Part shown: positions 33,645 through 43,302 of the stretch, piece after piece
How the letters are laid out: each line of letters opens with the position of its first letter
Position numbering within the stretch: the stretch's first letter is position 1
Source: Paenibacillus sp. NFR01
GTDB lineage: Bacteria; Bacillota; Bacilli; Paenibacillales; Paenibacillaceae
Assembly (NCBI RefSeq): GCF_900111565.1
Contig: NZ_FOIK01000001.1
Location: 2,325,309 to 2,389,308, forward strand
Direction: 5' to 3'
Length of the DNA: 64,000 bases
The notes under the pieces: generated by a model
What the model was told of the DNA's origin: nothing
The model's input: only the letters and a program-made list of their open reading frames with translations
Database searches by the model: none
Program-made: the position numbers and the translations under genes

Positions 33645-35969
33645 TCATTGAAGCTGCAGCTGCGCGTTCAGCGTGTATACGCCGCCCGCCTCCGTCGCCA
33701 GCACCGTTCTCCGTCCACCGCAGCACACCGCTACCGGCCCGGCAAGCTGCGTCCGGATCACCGCTCCGGTCAGTTCTCCGTTCGCCCAGGCGATGTCGAC
33801 TTCGGCATTGCCTTTGGCACGCAGCCCCGCCGCCTTGCCCGTCCCCCAGGCAACGGGAAGCGCAGGCAGCAGATGAATGCCTCCGGCATGGCTTTGCAGC
33901 AGCATTTCCGCCATCGCCGCCGTGCCGCCGAAATTGCCGTCGATGACGAAGATATTCGTCTCCGCCCCGCCGATTCCCGATTTGGAGAAGGACAGCAGGT
34001 TGTCGAAGCAGAGCTCGCCAATCAGGTGGGACACATGGCGGAACGCTTTTTCTCCGTCATGCAGCCTTGCGAAGCCGAGCGCAAACAGCGCGGCGGTAAA
34101 TTCCACATCCTCCAGCTCATCCTGCGCCATCCGGTTTTCCAAAGTTACCCGCATGGCCGCGGCGAGCTCAGGGGTGTCTTCGGGGGTGATCTGGGTGCCG
34201 GGATACAGCGCGTACAGATGCGAAAAATGACGGTGTTCCGGCTGCGCCTCGTCATAATCCTCCAGCCATTCCTGCAATTGTCCGCGGCTGCCGATTTGCA
34301 GCGGAGGAAGCTTGCGGACCGCCTCCTCCAGCTTCTTGCGGAAATCCTCGTCCACGCCGAGCAGCTCGGCGGCCTCCCGGCAAAATTCAAACAGCTCGCG
34401 CACCAGCTCCTGGTCCATCGTCGTGCCCATCGAGAGCTGCTGAACGCCGGATTCCGGCCCGTCCGGATAGAAGTGGTTTTCCGGCGAATTGGACGGCCCG
34501 GTGACGAGCCACCCGTATTTCGGATGGAGGACCATATAGTCCAGGAAAAAAACCGCCGCCTCTTTCAGCACAGGATAGGCGTGATTCTTCAGAAATTCCC
34601 CGTCGCGGCTGTAGCGGAAATGCTCCATCATATGCGTTGCCAGCCATAGGCCGCCGGTGACATTTAGCCCCCAGGACGTATCCCAGCCCGGAGCCGCAAA
34701 GCCCCATGCATTGGAGAATACGTGGGCTACCCAGCCCGGGGAGCCGTAAAAATCCCGTGCCGCTGCCCGGCCCGCCTGGGCCAGATCCTCAATGTACGCC
34801 ATCAGCGGCAGATGGCTGTCGCCAAGGCCGATGGCCTCGGTAGGGTAATAATTCATCTGCGTGTTCACGTCGAGATGATAATCGCAGCTCCAACCCATCC
34901 GGCAAGCTTCCCCGTCATTCCAGATGCCCTGCAGATGCAGCGGCAGCGGAGAATCGGCACGCGAGCCGGCAATCGTCAAATAACGCCCGTACTGCAAAAA
35001 CAAAGCAAAGAGCTGCGGGTCCTCCCCTTCTCGCAGGCGCAGCTTCCGCATCCGTTCATCCGTCGGCAGGCCGGCCTGCAGAGATTGGCCCAGTTCAAGA
35101 TCCATTTTGCCGAATTCCCGGCGGTGGTCGGCAATATGCTCCCCGCGCAGCCGTTCATAGCCCCTGTCCAAGGCTGCGGCAAGCGCCGCTTTACTCTCTT
35201 CAGCCCAGTTCGTTTCATCCTTCCGGTAGTCGGTAGCCACGGCAAAGTAAATCCATGCTTCATCCGCACCGGTAACCTTCAGCCCATCTGCGCTTGATTC
35301 CACGCGGCCGCCGGAGGCCGCGACCTTGAGCCGGCCTTGGCTCCGGACGCCGCATTCGCCGTTACTGTGGACGCGTTCCGTCGCCTGGGCGCTGAATTCC
35401 AGCGTATCCGGCGCAGCAGCCCGCGCCTCGAACAACTCCGTGATTCCCTCCAGCTTGAGCGTAAACGAGACGCTTCCCGGCGACTCCCCCCAAATCCGTG
35501 CCGCTACCACATCTCCCGGATGGGAAGCGAACAGTTCACGCTTGAGCCAGCCGCCTTTCGTCCGCGTGACGCTCCGCGCCAGCGCCTGACCCAGATCGAG
35601 CTCCCGCCGGAAATCGTCTCCGGCAAGGCGCGGTCTATGGATATCCGCAAAATCAAGCGTGATCCGGCATAAACCCAAGTGGGTGCCGAAATTCGGTTTG
35701 ACCGGCATCAGATATTGTTTGGCTAGCCGGTCCCCTCCGGCATAATCGCCGGCGAAAAAACGCTCCCTCATCTCGGCCAGCGCTGCCTTGCCCCGGCCGT
35801 GGCCGGGAACGGCTTCTGCCCGGCCCGACCAGAAGGTCACCTCGCTCATCTCCCACACCTCGCGCAGCGGCGAAGACATGACGACGGCCCCGATTCTGCC
35901 GTTGCCGAGCGGAAGTCCCTGCGACCAGTTCTCCGCTGGTTTGGCATACCATAATTTATATTCGTTCAT
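33645..35969 (-). CDS. GH95-family glycoside hydrolase, divergent paralogue
   Basis: 774 aa, counted from ATG 35969 (GGAGG just upstream). The GH95 frame is plain: N-terminal PAENWSQGLPLGNGRIGAVV, HLQGIWND, SNSPENHF, RHFSHLYALYPG and VIDGNFGGTAAMAEMLLQSH. Relative to the 1,2-alpha-L-fucosidase AfcA, the general acid (Glu in SPEN, residue 497), the Asn of the base dyad (N369) and the Asp in IDGNF (D677) are kept, but the first Asn of the N-x-N pair is Asp (LDVNTQMNYY, D367), and the RGDESTGW-like segment is changed. Specificity may differ from fucose. No signal peptide; cytoplasmic. Identity with the neighbouring GH95 is low. Confidence 0.8.
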   Translation of the reverse strand: MNEYKLWYAKPAENWSQGLPLGNGRIGAVVMSSPLREVWEMSEVTFWSGRAEAVPGHGRGKAALAEMRERFFAGDYAGGDRLAKQYLMPVKPNFGTHLGLCRITLDFADIHRPRLAGDDFRRELDLGQALARSVTRTKGGWLKRELFASHPGDVVAARIWGESPGSVSFTLKLEGITELFEARAAAPDTLEFSAQATERVHSNGECGVRSQGRLKVAASGGRVESSADGLKVTGADEAWIYFAVATDYRKDETNWAEESKAALAAALDRGYERLRGEHIADHRREFGKMDLELGQSLQAGLPTDERMRKLRLREGEDPQLFALFLQYGRYLTIAGSRADSPLPLHLQGIWNDGEACRMGWSCDYHLDVNTQMNYYPTEAIGLGDSHLPLMAYIEDLAQAGRAAARDFYGSPGWVAHVFSNAWGFAAPGWDTSWGLNVTGGLWLATHMMEHFRYSRDGEFLKNHAYPVLKEAAVFFLDYMVLHPKYGWLVTGPSNSPENHFYPDGPESGVQQLSMGTTMDQELVRELFEFCREAAELLGVDEDFRKKLEEAVRKLPPLQIGSRGQLQEWLEDYDEAQPEHRHFSHLYALYPGTQITPEDTPELAAAMRVTLENRMAQDELEDVEFTAALFALGFARLHDGEKAFRHVSHLIGELCFDNLLSFSKSGIGGAETNIFVIDGNFGGTAAMAEMLLQSHAGGIHLLPALPVAWGTGKAAGLRAKGNAEVDIAWANGELTGAVIRTQLAGPVAVCCGGRRTVLATEAGGVYTLNAQLQLQ

Positions 35970-36023
35970 CCTGCATCCTCCTAAACATGTACAGGCTTTG
36001 TCCCGCTCCACGAGCAGCGGGTA

Positions 36024-38408
36024 TCAGGCGTTTGCCGGGGCAAGCACGTACCGCTTGCCGCGTTCGGTGGCGAAGCGGAGCACGCCGTCCGGCCCCGTCT
36101 CGGCTGCGACCTGCCGTCCTTCGCAGGTCACAGCCAGCGGAATGCCGGCGCGAACGCGGCATTCTGCCCCCAGCTTCGAGGCGATCTCCGCTTCGGCGAG
36201 CGTGCCGCCGCTCCAGCGGAGATGGACCTCGAAGCCGCCGCGGGCGCACAGCCCCGCGGCATGGCCGCTCTCCCAGCGCTGCGGCAAGGCCGGCAGCAGC
36301 TCCAGCCACGGGAGATGCGATTGCAGCAGCATCTCCGCGATCCCGGCCGAGGCGGCAAAGTTGCCGTCGATCTGGAACGGGGGATGCGCCCCGAGCAGAT
36401 TGGCATACACGCCCCCGCCGTGGCTGTACACCTCGCGGCCGTCGTCCCGGACGAGCCGCAGCATGTTGGCGAGCAGCGCCAGCGCGCGCTCGCCGTCGCG
36501 GAACCGGCTCCACAGGGCGATGCGCCAGCCGAGGCTCCAGCCGGTGCTTTCGTCACCGCGCCGCTGCAGCGAGACCCGGGCCGCCCGGAACAGCTCCGGC
36601 GTCTCCTCCTGCGAGAGCTGGCGTCCCGGATAGACGCCGACGAGATGGGAGGTGTGCCGGTGGTGAGGATCTTCATCCTCGAAGTCCTGCGCCCACTCCT
36701 GAAGTTGGCCGTAACGGCCGATTTGCGGCGGCAGCAGCCGCGCTCTGGCCTGCTCTATTTCGGCGCGGAACTCGGGGTCGCCGCCGAGGACAGCCTCCGC
36801 CTCCAGGCAGTTCGTGAACAGCTCCCAAATCAGCGCGATATCCATGGTCGCTCCGGCACTGATCGCGGCCGTGCCTTCCGGCGTACGGAATTTATGCTCC
36901 GGCGAGGTGGAAGGCGAAGTCACCATCCGGCCCAGCCCGTCATCTTGCAGCCAATCGAGGGCAAACCGCGCCGCTTCTTTCATCACCGGGTAGGCATAGT
37001 CACGCAGGTAGGCTTCATCGCCGCCGAAGGCATAATGTTCCCATAAATGCTGGGTTAGCCAGATGCCGCCCATCGGCCAGAAGGCCCAGGACGGGTCCCC
37101 GTCGCCGTAATGGCCAACCGGGGCCGTATGCCCCCAAATGTCGGCATTGTGATGCGCCGTCCAGCCCCGGGCCCCATAGTTCACGGCAGCCGTTCGCGCG
37201 CCGTTCTCTGCGAGCCGGCCGATCAGCGACAGCAGCGGCTCATGGCATTCGGCGAGGTTGCAGACCTCCGCCGGCCAATAGTTCATCTCGGTGTTGATGT
37301 TAAGGGTATAATTGCTGCTCCACGGCGGCCGGGTGGCGGCATTCCAGATGCCCTGCAGATTGGCCGCCTGCGTGCCCGGCCGGGAGCTGGCGATCAGCAG
37401 ATAACGGCCGTATTGGAACAGCAGCTCGGCCAGCCCGGGATCCAACGCCCCCAGCTTCGCAATACGCTGATCGGTCGGCATGTCCTCCGGTGCAGGCGAA
37501 TCGCCGAGCTTCAGCTTCACCCGGCCGATTAGCGGCCGGTAGTCGGCGAGATGCCGCTGAAGCAGCTCGCTGTACGGCCGGGCCAGCGCCTGCTCCAGCA
37601 GCGCCGCCGCCAGCGCGGATTCATCGCGGCCCTGGCTGCCCGGCAGCCGGTCGAAGCCGCTGAAGCTGGTCGCCGCGCTGAAGACCAGCACCGCGGCGCT
37701 TGCGCCGTGGACGCGAATGCCGTCCCCGTCCACGGTAACCTCGCCGTCTTCCGTCCGGACGGCGATCCGGCCTTCAAAGCGCATACCTTCGCTTTGCCCG
37801 GGATCGCCATAGCGGATCGGATCATCCGTGGCGAAATAACCCGGGTCCACATGCTCCGGCGCAGTGCCCCGCAGGACAAAGGCACTGCCGTCCGCCAGCG
37901 TATGGTGGCGCAGCGGACTGTCCAGCCGGGCATGGAAATTCAGCTTGCCGGGGGCGCCGGCCGCCAGCCGCAGCACCAGCACCTGATCCGGGTGGGACGC
38001 GAACATTTCGCGCGTATACGTTACGCCGCCCACTGCATAGGCAACACGGTGTATGGCATCTTCGAGGTCAAGCGTACGCCGGTAATCGCGGCTCACGTCT
38101 CCGTGCTCGAAACGGATCAGCAGCTCCCCGAACGGGAGATAGGACTGAGTGTATGGCCCCAACATGCGCCGGCCAAGCGCATCGGCCTCGATGTAGCGCC
38201 CTTGCCGTACCCGCTCGCGGATCTCCGGCAGAACTTCCTGTGCGCCGGGGTTGTTACCTTCCCGAGGATAACCGGACCATAGGGTGTCCTCGTTCAGGCC
38301 AACGACCTCCCGCTCCACACCGCCATAGATCATACCGCCCAGGCGGCCGTTGCCGACCGGCAGCGCTTCCGTCCAGACCGAGGCGGGCTTATCATATATA
38401 AGCTTCAT
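36024..38408 (-). CDS. GH95-family alpha-L-fucosidase (canonical)
   Basis: 794 aa. All GH95 hallmarks are present: PASVWTEALPVGNGRLGGMI, NLQGIWNAAT, LNINTEMNYWPAE with the N-x-N pair (N370, N372), SPSTSPEHKF with the presumed general acid (E504), RHTSHLVGVYPG and FQIDGNFAASAGIAEMLLQS (D681). GH95 enzymes invert configuration and mostly release alpha-1,2-linked fucose, some alpha-L-galactose. No signal sequence, so the substrate is probably an imported oligosaccharide. The ATG at 38408 is preferred (GGGAGG upstream); it is 53 bp from the GH110-like gene, within one operon. Confidence 0.88.
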   Translation of the reverse strand: MKLIYDKPASVWTEALPVGNGRLGGMIYGGVEREVVGLNEDTLWSGYPREGNNPGAQEVLPEIRERVRQGRYIEADALGRRMLGPYTQSYLPFGELLIRFEHGDVSRDYRRTLDLEDAIHRVAYAVGGVTYTREMFASHPDQVLVLRLAAGAPGKLNFHARLDSPLRHHTLADGSAFVLRGTAPEHVDPGYFATDDPIRYGDPGQSEGMRFEGRIAVRTEDGEVTVDGDGIRVHGASAAVLVFSAATSFSGFDRLPGSQGRDESALAAALLEQALARPYSELLQRHLADYRPLIGRVKLKLGDSPAPEDMPTDQRIAKLGALDPGLAELLFQYGRYLLIASSRPGTQAANLQGIWNAATRPPWSSNYTLNINTEMNYWPAEVCNLAECHEPLLSLIGRLAENGARTAAVNYGARGWTAHHNADIWGHTAPVGHYGDGDPSWAFWPMGGIWLTQHLWEHYAFGGDEAYLRDYAYPVMKEAARFALDWLQDDGLGRMVTSPSTSPEHKFRTPEGTAAISAGATMDIALIWELFTNCLEAEAVLGGDPEFRAEIEQARARLLPPQIGRYGQLQEWAQDFEDEDPHHRHTSHLVGVYPGRQLSQEETPELFRAARVSLQRRGDESTGWSLGWRIALWSRFRDGERALALLANMLRLVRDDGREVYSHGGGVYANLLGAHPPFQIDGNFAASAGIAEMLLQSHLPWLELLPALPQRWESGHAAGLCARGGFEVHLRWSGGTLAEAEIASKLGAECRVRAGIPLAVTCEGRQVAAETGPDGVLRFATERGKRYVLAPANA

Positions 38409-38461
38409 AGATTTCTTTCCTCCCGATGACGTAAGTCTTCTCTGATGCTTAGCGTGGTTCA

Positions 38462-40195
38462 CTAGCGCTGTTCAGGCCATGGCGAAACGGTCTCACCCTT
38501 GACGGTCCAGCGGTTGTCGCTAAACTCCGTATTGCGGCATGCCGTCAACCGGAAGGCTTCTTCCGGCTGCGGAAGCTGTGCCTGTTCCGCCACCCAAATG
38601 GCGTTGTCCCTGAACAAAAGCCCTTGCGTGCTTTTGGCGTTTAAGATGCAAGAGTGGCTCAGTTTAAAATCGTTGCCGCAAATCGCAATGTTGCGGTGCA
38701 CCGGCGTTCCGTCGCTCCGTACGGAATTCTCCGGCGCGATGTTGATCACCGGCTGGCCGATGCCGCCGCATTCAATGAAGACATTGTCCGTAATCTCCAC
38801 ATCCTGCACGCCGCCGGACTCATACCAGGAAGCGGCGTCCCCGGCAATCAGCACTCCGCTCATCCGCATGCGTTCAAAACGGTTCCCGGCAATCACTGTC
38901 CTGCGCCGGGTCGAAATCAGAATGCCGCGCGTCGGTATACGCTCGAATGAGTTGTTTCGGATCTCAACCTCCGGCGTCCACGTTACATTCTCGATCACAT
39001 CTTGCGGCCCGATGTCCTGCGGGGTCCGCGAAGCCAGGGTCAGCAGCAGCTCGCGGGGATTCAGCCATTGTACGGCTTCCACCCGGCCCTCCGCATAAGC
39101 GGTCAGCGACTCCGCCGCCACGAATTCGATCTGATCCCCTGGAAAAAAGGGCTGAAAGCCATACGTCTGCGGGTGCATAAACCGCACGCGAACCTGATTA
39201 TCCGCAGGGCGTCCGACAATGCGCAAATACGTGCCGTGCACATTGACCGCATCGTCATGCGCGCCGGTAAACCGGCAATCCGTAATCTCCACTTTGCCCC
39301 GGCAGCCGGAGAGATGAATAAAATCGGCGAAGCCGGCCACGGTACGCCCGGTCTCCGGGCGCGGCGCCAGCGCCAGCTGCCGGAAGCTCAGATCGCGGCT
39401 GAATTGGCCGACGATACCGAGCCCGTGCATAAAATGCAGGCCGCAGGCCGTAAAGCGGATATTTGTGCTGCCCGTAATGAAGACACCGGCCTGATCGCGG
39501 ATGCCGTCCCGCGCCTGCAGGACCATTCCGGCTGCAATATCCGGCCCTGGATCTACATGCAGGCGCAAGCGTCCCGGCTCCAGTTCTTCGGCATAACTCG
39601 CGCGCTCCAGCCGGTTGTCGGTTCGCCAGGTGATATTACCGGCGGGGTCGTATACCTGCATCGGCCCTTCCGTAAAGCGCCAGCCTTCACCGACCCAGTC
39701 CACGCGCCCGTTGCTCAGTTCATAGCGGGAATCCGGATGCACTGAAACGTCCAAATAGCCGTCGCCGGCATCGATAACTGTCATTTCCGTTACGGTCGGA
39801 CAGGCATAATCCACATACACATTGCGGATCTCTACCCCAATGCAGCCGTCCAGTACAAACATGGTCTGTTTGCCATGGAAAATAAACAGCGAGCCGTTTC
39901 CCTCCAGCGTCAGATGCCGCAAATCCTTGAAGTGTAGTCCGATCGTCTTAAGCACATCCCGCCGTTCTTCCTCGCTGGCTGTATTGGAGATATGGTATGG
40001 CAAGCGGATCGCCGCTTCGGGATAAAATTGATACACGCCCGGAGGACAGTCCAGCACCACCGGCCCGCCGGCCATCGCAGCCGCTTCCAGCGCCAGCCGC
40101 ATCGCCGGCTGCGCATCCATATCGCTGTCCGGCAGAATGCCAAAATCGCTCAGCGTAAGCACGAGCGGGAGCATTTCATTCCCCGTTCCGCACAT
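38462..40195 (-). CDS. GH110-like alpha-1,3-galactosidase (right-handed beta-helix)
   Basis: 577 aa with the repeated short-strand pattern of a parallel beta-helix (IRNVYVDY, IEIRNNSFERI, GILISTRRRTVIAGNRFE). The segment HDDAVNVHGTYLRIVG (residues 313-328) with its acidic pair is what I associate with GH110 enzymes, which remove alpha-1,3-linked galactose, for example from blood-group-B structures. Unlike many characterised members it has no signal peptide. Start ATG 40195 is backed by AAAGGAGGAAT. Another beta-helix glycosidase or lyase family remains possible. Confidence 0.65.
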   Translation of the reverse strand: MCGTGNEMLPLVLTLSDFGILPDSDMDAQPAMRLALEAAAMAGGPVVLDCPPGVYQFYPEAAIRLPYHISNTASEEERRDVLKTIGLHFKDLRHLTLEGNGSLFIFHGKQTMFVLDGCIGVEIRNVYVDYACPTVTEMTVIDAGDGYLDVSVHPDSRYELSNGRVDWVGEGWRFTEGPMQVYDPAGNITWRTDNRLERASYAEELEPGRLRLHVDPGPDIAAGMVLQARDGIRDQAGVFITGSTNIRFTACGLHFMHGLGIVGQFSRDLSFRQLALAPRPETGRTVAGFADFIHLSGCRGKVEITDCRFTGAHDDAVNVHGTYLRIVGRPADNQVRVRFMHPQTYGFQPFFPGDQIEFVAAESLTAYAEGRVEAVQWLNPRELLLTLASRTPQDIGPQDVIENVTWTPEVEIRNNSFERIPTRGILISTRRRTVIAGNRFERMRMSGVLIAGDAASWYESGGVQDVEITDNVFIECGGIGQPVINIAPENSVRSDGTPVHRNIAICGNDFKLSHSCILNAKSTQGLLFRDNAIWVAEQAQLPQPEEAFRLTACRNTEFSDNRWTVKGETVSPWPEQR

Positions 40196-40225
40196 CGCAG
40201 ATTCCTCCTTTCTGCTGCGATCCCG

Positions 40226-41362
40226 TTAGTTGACCAACAGCTTCAGGACGCGCAGGCCCGTTCCCTTGCTCCGCGCATCCTTTGACTCCGTGCTGCGGAT
40301 CACGACCGCCAACGGTCCGCGTGTTGCCCGTACCGGGAACAGTGCCGGAATGGGACGGTAGGCGTTCAGGCACCAGTCGTCAAACAAGTTGATCTGTGTA
40401 AATGGCTCGCCGTTAACGGAATATTCAAAAATACCGGAATCCGGACCGTATAACAGGAGGACGCCTGCGCTTTGCCCGGTGGCGCTCCAGGAGAATTCAG
40501 CCCCGGGCAACTCCGCTGCGCGGTGTTCCGTGGAGAATCTCCAGTTCATCAGCGGCTCGTCCGGAAGCAGCTCCGCTGTCCGGAATTCTGCCGAATACCC
40601 GGCGGCGGCGTACGGCAGCATCGTGGCGAATTCATAATTGCCGGGATCCAGCGGCGCAATCGGCCAAACCACACGCACCGCCCGCTCATTTTTCTCCTCG
40701 CCAAGCGCCGACGTTAAATATTCCCGCATATAGCCGGCATACAGCGCGTGTCCGGCATCCTGCGGATGATAACCGTCCGGCGCCAGGAGGCTCCAGTCGA
40801 TTTCGCCGGTCTGCGTCCCTTCGTAGATGCGGAGGGCGAAGTTGACGGACGGAATGCCGTAATGCCCGGCGACCTCTTCGTGGACCGCAATATTAAAAGG
40901 CAGCGGACTCGTCAGATTCTTGGGGGCCGCGGTATAAACGAAGCAAATGTCCGCTTCCGGCGCAAGCCGGCGGCATTTACGGACAATGCCTTCCATTCCG
41001 CGGACCGATTCGGTCCGGTCTTCGCCGTCGTTCACGCTGAACTCGACGAACAGCAGGTCGATGGCGCCGCCATGCAGCACATGCTCTTCGAACCGGTGCG
41101 CCCCGAGCGTAGAATTGGTTCCGCCTACGCCTGCATTGATAAATTCGAACTGTTGTTCAGAATAAGTATCCTGTAAATATTGCCCGGTCAGCGCCCGCCA
41201 GCTGGCCGACTCCGCTTCCGAAGCGCCGGCGCCCTCGGTAATCGAGCCGCCCAGAAAGGCCGCCCGGAGCTTTCCATTTCCGGTTTGCCGCAGCTTTGCG
41301 CGGAACCGGGGAAGTCCTATGCGCTCTGCGATAAAAGCCCCTCTTCCACTGTGTTCAAGCAT
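40226..41362 (-). CDS. SGNH/GDSL hydrolase (carbohydrate esterase-like)
   Basis: 378 aa. The four SGNH blocks are visible: block I FLGGSITEGAG with the nucleophile Ser (about residue 40), block II NAGVGGTNSTLGAHR (Gly), block III VEFSVNDGE (Asn, about residue 110) and block V APDGYHPQDAGH with the Asp-x-x-His pair (about residue 197). A C-terminal beta-rich domain of about 140 residues follows, as in two-domain sugar esterases. No signal peptide. In this operon it probably removes acyl groups from imported oligosaccharides. Confidence 0.82.
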   Translation of the reverse strand: MLEHSGRGAFIAERIGLPRFRAKLRQTGNGKLRAAFLGGSITEGAGASEAESASWRALTGQYLQDTYSEQQFEFINAGVGGTNSTLGAHRFEEHVLHGGAIDLLFVEFSVNDGEDRTESVRGMEGIVRKCRRLAPEADICFVYTAAPKNLTSPLPFNIAVHEEVAGHYGIPSVNFALRIYEGTQTGEIDWSLLAPDGYHPQDAGHALYAGYMREYLTSALGEEKNERAVRVVWPIAPLDPGNYEFATMLPYAAAGYSAEFRTAELLPDEPLMNWRFSTEHRAAELPGAEFSWSATGQSAGVLLLYGPDSGIFEYSVNGEPFTQINLFDDWCLNAYRPIPALFPVRATRGPLAVVIRSTESKDARSKGTGLRVLKLLVN

Positions 41363-41430
41363 GTTTTTCTCCTCCGTATCGCTTCCGTCATTTCTACTGC
41401 CCGGGTCTTCTGCACCCGCCCGGAAACAGC

Positions 41431-41460
41431 GATGCCGGCCTTCAGCAACGGGCCGGCATC
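41431..41460 (-). terminator. Strong hairpin after the solute-binding protein gene
   Basis: Perfect 10-bp GC-rich stem GATGCCGGCC (41431-41440) / GGCCGGCATC (41451-41460) without a clear T tract; it may stabilise the importer mRNA 3' end rather than terminate fully, allowing partial read-through into the enzyme genes. Confidence 0.5.
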
Positions 41461-41512
41461 GGTCAAGCGGCCAGGCACGGTTCCCCGCCGCCCAGGCTTT
41501 CTATCCAAGTTT

Positions 41513-43189
41513 TTATTTCGCTGACGAATCGTAAGCCTTTTGCAGGATTTCCAGGTAACGGTCCAGCTTCAGGTCTTTCAGGCCTTTGACGTATGCGTCC
41601 CAGTCCTTGTTCAGATCCTTATTGCCGGTAATGAACTGCAGTTCGTTCTGCTCGATGTAGTTTCTGAGGTTCGTTTGCAGCATGCTGGCTTCGTCGATTT
41701 CGCTAGGGTCGATCCAGATCGACCAGATCGGGAACAGCTCTTTCGGCTCATGCCCCTGATACAGCAGAGAAGCATCGTACAATCTGCGTTCGTAGCCGTC
41801 GGATGCAAAGATATCGGTGCCTTGTACCCAGGTATCGCGGTATTCCTTCGGCATGTAGAAATGGCCCATGCCGCTCCAGCCGGCGTTGCGCGGCGCTTCG
41901 CCTTCCTTCATCGGAATCGTTTTGACCATCGGCGTTACGCCTTCGCCCAGCGCCACGTCTCCCGGAGCCGGATCTTCCCAGTCGATGCCTTTCATCCCGC
42001 TGGCCGCGTTTGTTTGGCCTTCCGGCGTGTACATGTAATCGACCATCTTGATCAGTGCAATTTGCGCTTCTTTGCTGGCTTTGTTGGTGATGGCGAACTT
42101 CGCGCCAGGCGATACGCCGCCGGCATCATGCGTCGCGTAGGAGATGCCCGCCGGGCCGGTAAGCGGCGCAAGCGGATTGTAGTGCGCCGAACGGGTATTG
42201 CCCGGATCGATATTGATGAAGATGGCCGGGTGCATGCCGGCGCCGGCGCCGAGAATTTCCGCATCGGCGTTTTCCCCGATCTTTTTGAACGCTTCGGCAT
42301 TTTGCGTAAATGCGCCCGGATCGATCAGTCCTGCGGAGTACAGCGAACGGATATACGTCAAGCCTTCCTTCCATTCCGGCGTCACGGCCGCGGATACGAC
42401 CTTGCCGTCCTTCAGGTTCAGGTAGTTGCGGTCATCGTCATACACGAAGGCGTTCATCAGATAAGGAACGATGCGCACGCCGAAGTCTTCGGTGGAGCCG
42501 CTGAGCGGCACTTCGTCGGCTTTGCCGTTGCCGTTCGGATCTTTCGTTTTGAACGCTTCCAGCATCGCTTTGAATTCGTCGGTCGTTTTCGGCATTTCCA
42601 TGTTGAGCTTTTTCAGCCATTCGGTGTTGATCCACATTTTGTTCGGATACGAACAGTGGAAGCATTCGGTATAGGCGCCCAGGCCGTAAATATTGCCGTC
42701 CGGAGCGGTATAAAGCGTTTTCAGTTCAGGCGATTCTTCCATCGCCTTTTTAATGTTCGGCGCATATTGGTCGATCAAATCGTTCAGGGGAATGAGTACG
42801 CCCTGCTTGCCGTATTTCAGCACATCGGCTTGCGAGAATTCATCGATGTAAGCGGTGAGGAGGTAAGCATCCGGATAGTCGCCGCTCGCCAGCGAGATTT
42901 GGCGTTTTTCCTTAGCACCGTCGGACGGGTTGATCTGCCAGTCGAACTTGATGTTGAACTTGTCGGCCACGAACTGGGTAAATTTGTTGGTCGGAATATC
43001 GATGCCCGATTCCTGGACCGCGAAGACGCTGACGTCCACCGGTTTGGCGTCGGCGGCCTGCGTGGCCTCCGTGCCGTTTCCGGTGCTTGCGGCATTGTTC
43101 TCGCCGTTTTTGTTGTTGCTCGAACAGCCGCTGATGACGATGGTGAAGACCATGACCAGCGATAGCAGACTTAACAGTTTCTTTTTCAA
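41513..43189 (-). CDS. Oligosaccharide ABC transporter, substrate-binding lipoprotein (LipO-like)
   Basis: 558 aa. Lipoprotein signal with lipobox ISGC (Cys at about residue 22), then an extracellular solute-binding domain of the large family 1 type common in Paenibacillus (PTNKFTQFVADKFNIKFDWQ, IYGLGAYTECFHCSYPNKMW, YMYTPEGQTNAASGMKG). It captures an oligosaccharide for the two permeases encoded immediately upstream in the same operon. The cargo is inferred from the glycosidases downstream. Confidence 0.85.
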   Translation of the reverse strand: MKKKLLSLLSLVMVFTIVISGCSSNNKNGENNAASTGNGTEATQAADAKPVDVSVFAVQESGIDIPTNKFTQFVADKFNIKFDWQINPSDGAKEKRQISLASGDYPDAYLLTAYIDEFSQADVLKYGKQGVLIPLNDLIDQYAPNIKKAMEESPELKTLYTAPDGNIYGLGAYTECFHCSYPNKMWINTEWLKKLNMEMPKTTDEFKAMLEAFKTKDPNGNGKADEVPLSGSTEDFGVRIVPYLMNAFVYDDDRNYLNLKDGKVVSAAVTPEWKEGLTYIRSLYSAGLIDPGAFTQNAEAFKKIGENADAEILGAGAGMHPAIFINIDPGNTRSAHYNPLAPLTGPAGISYATHDAGGVSPGAKFAITNKASKEAQIALIKMVDYMYTPEGQTNAASGMKGIDWEDPAPGDVALGEGVTPMVKTIPMKEGEAPRNAGWSGMGHFYMPKEYRDTWVQGTDIFASDGYERRLYDASLLYQGHEPKELFPIWSIWIDPSEIDEASMLQTNLRNYIEQNELQFITGNKDLNKDWDAYVKGLKDLKLDRYLEILQKAYDSSAK

Positions 43190-43302
43190 ATCGCATCACT
43201 CCCTTTTTTAGTTTAGACGGGTATTGCAAGCATTGTCCAGCCGTAAACCGCGGGCGATCACCCCCTTAAAATGGTTACGGGCATAGGGCTACGGGCAACG
43301 AC

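Noticed and set aside
33400..33651. 83-codon plus-strand frame between GH38 and GH95
   Set aside because: Overlaps the regulated promoter and terminator hairpin; no ribosome-binding site or recognisable protein.
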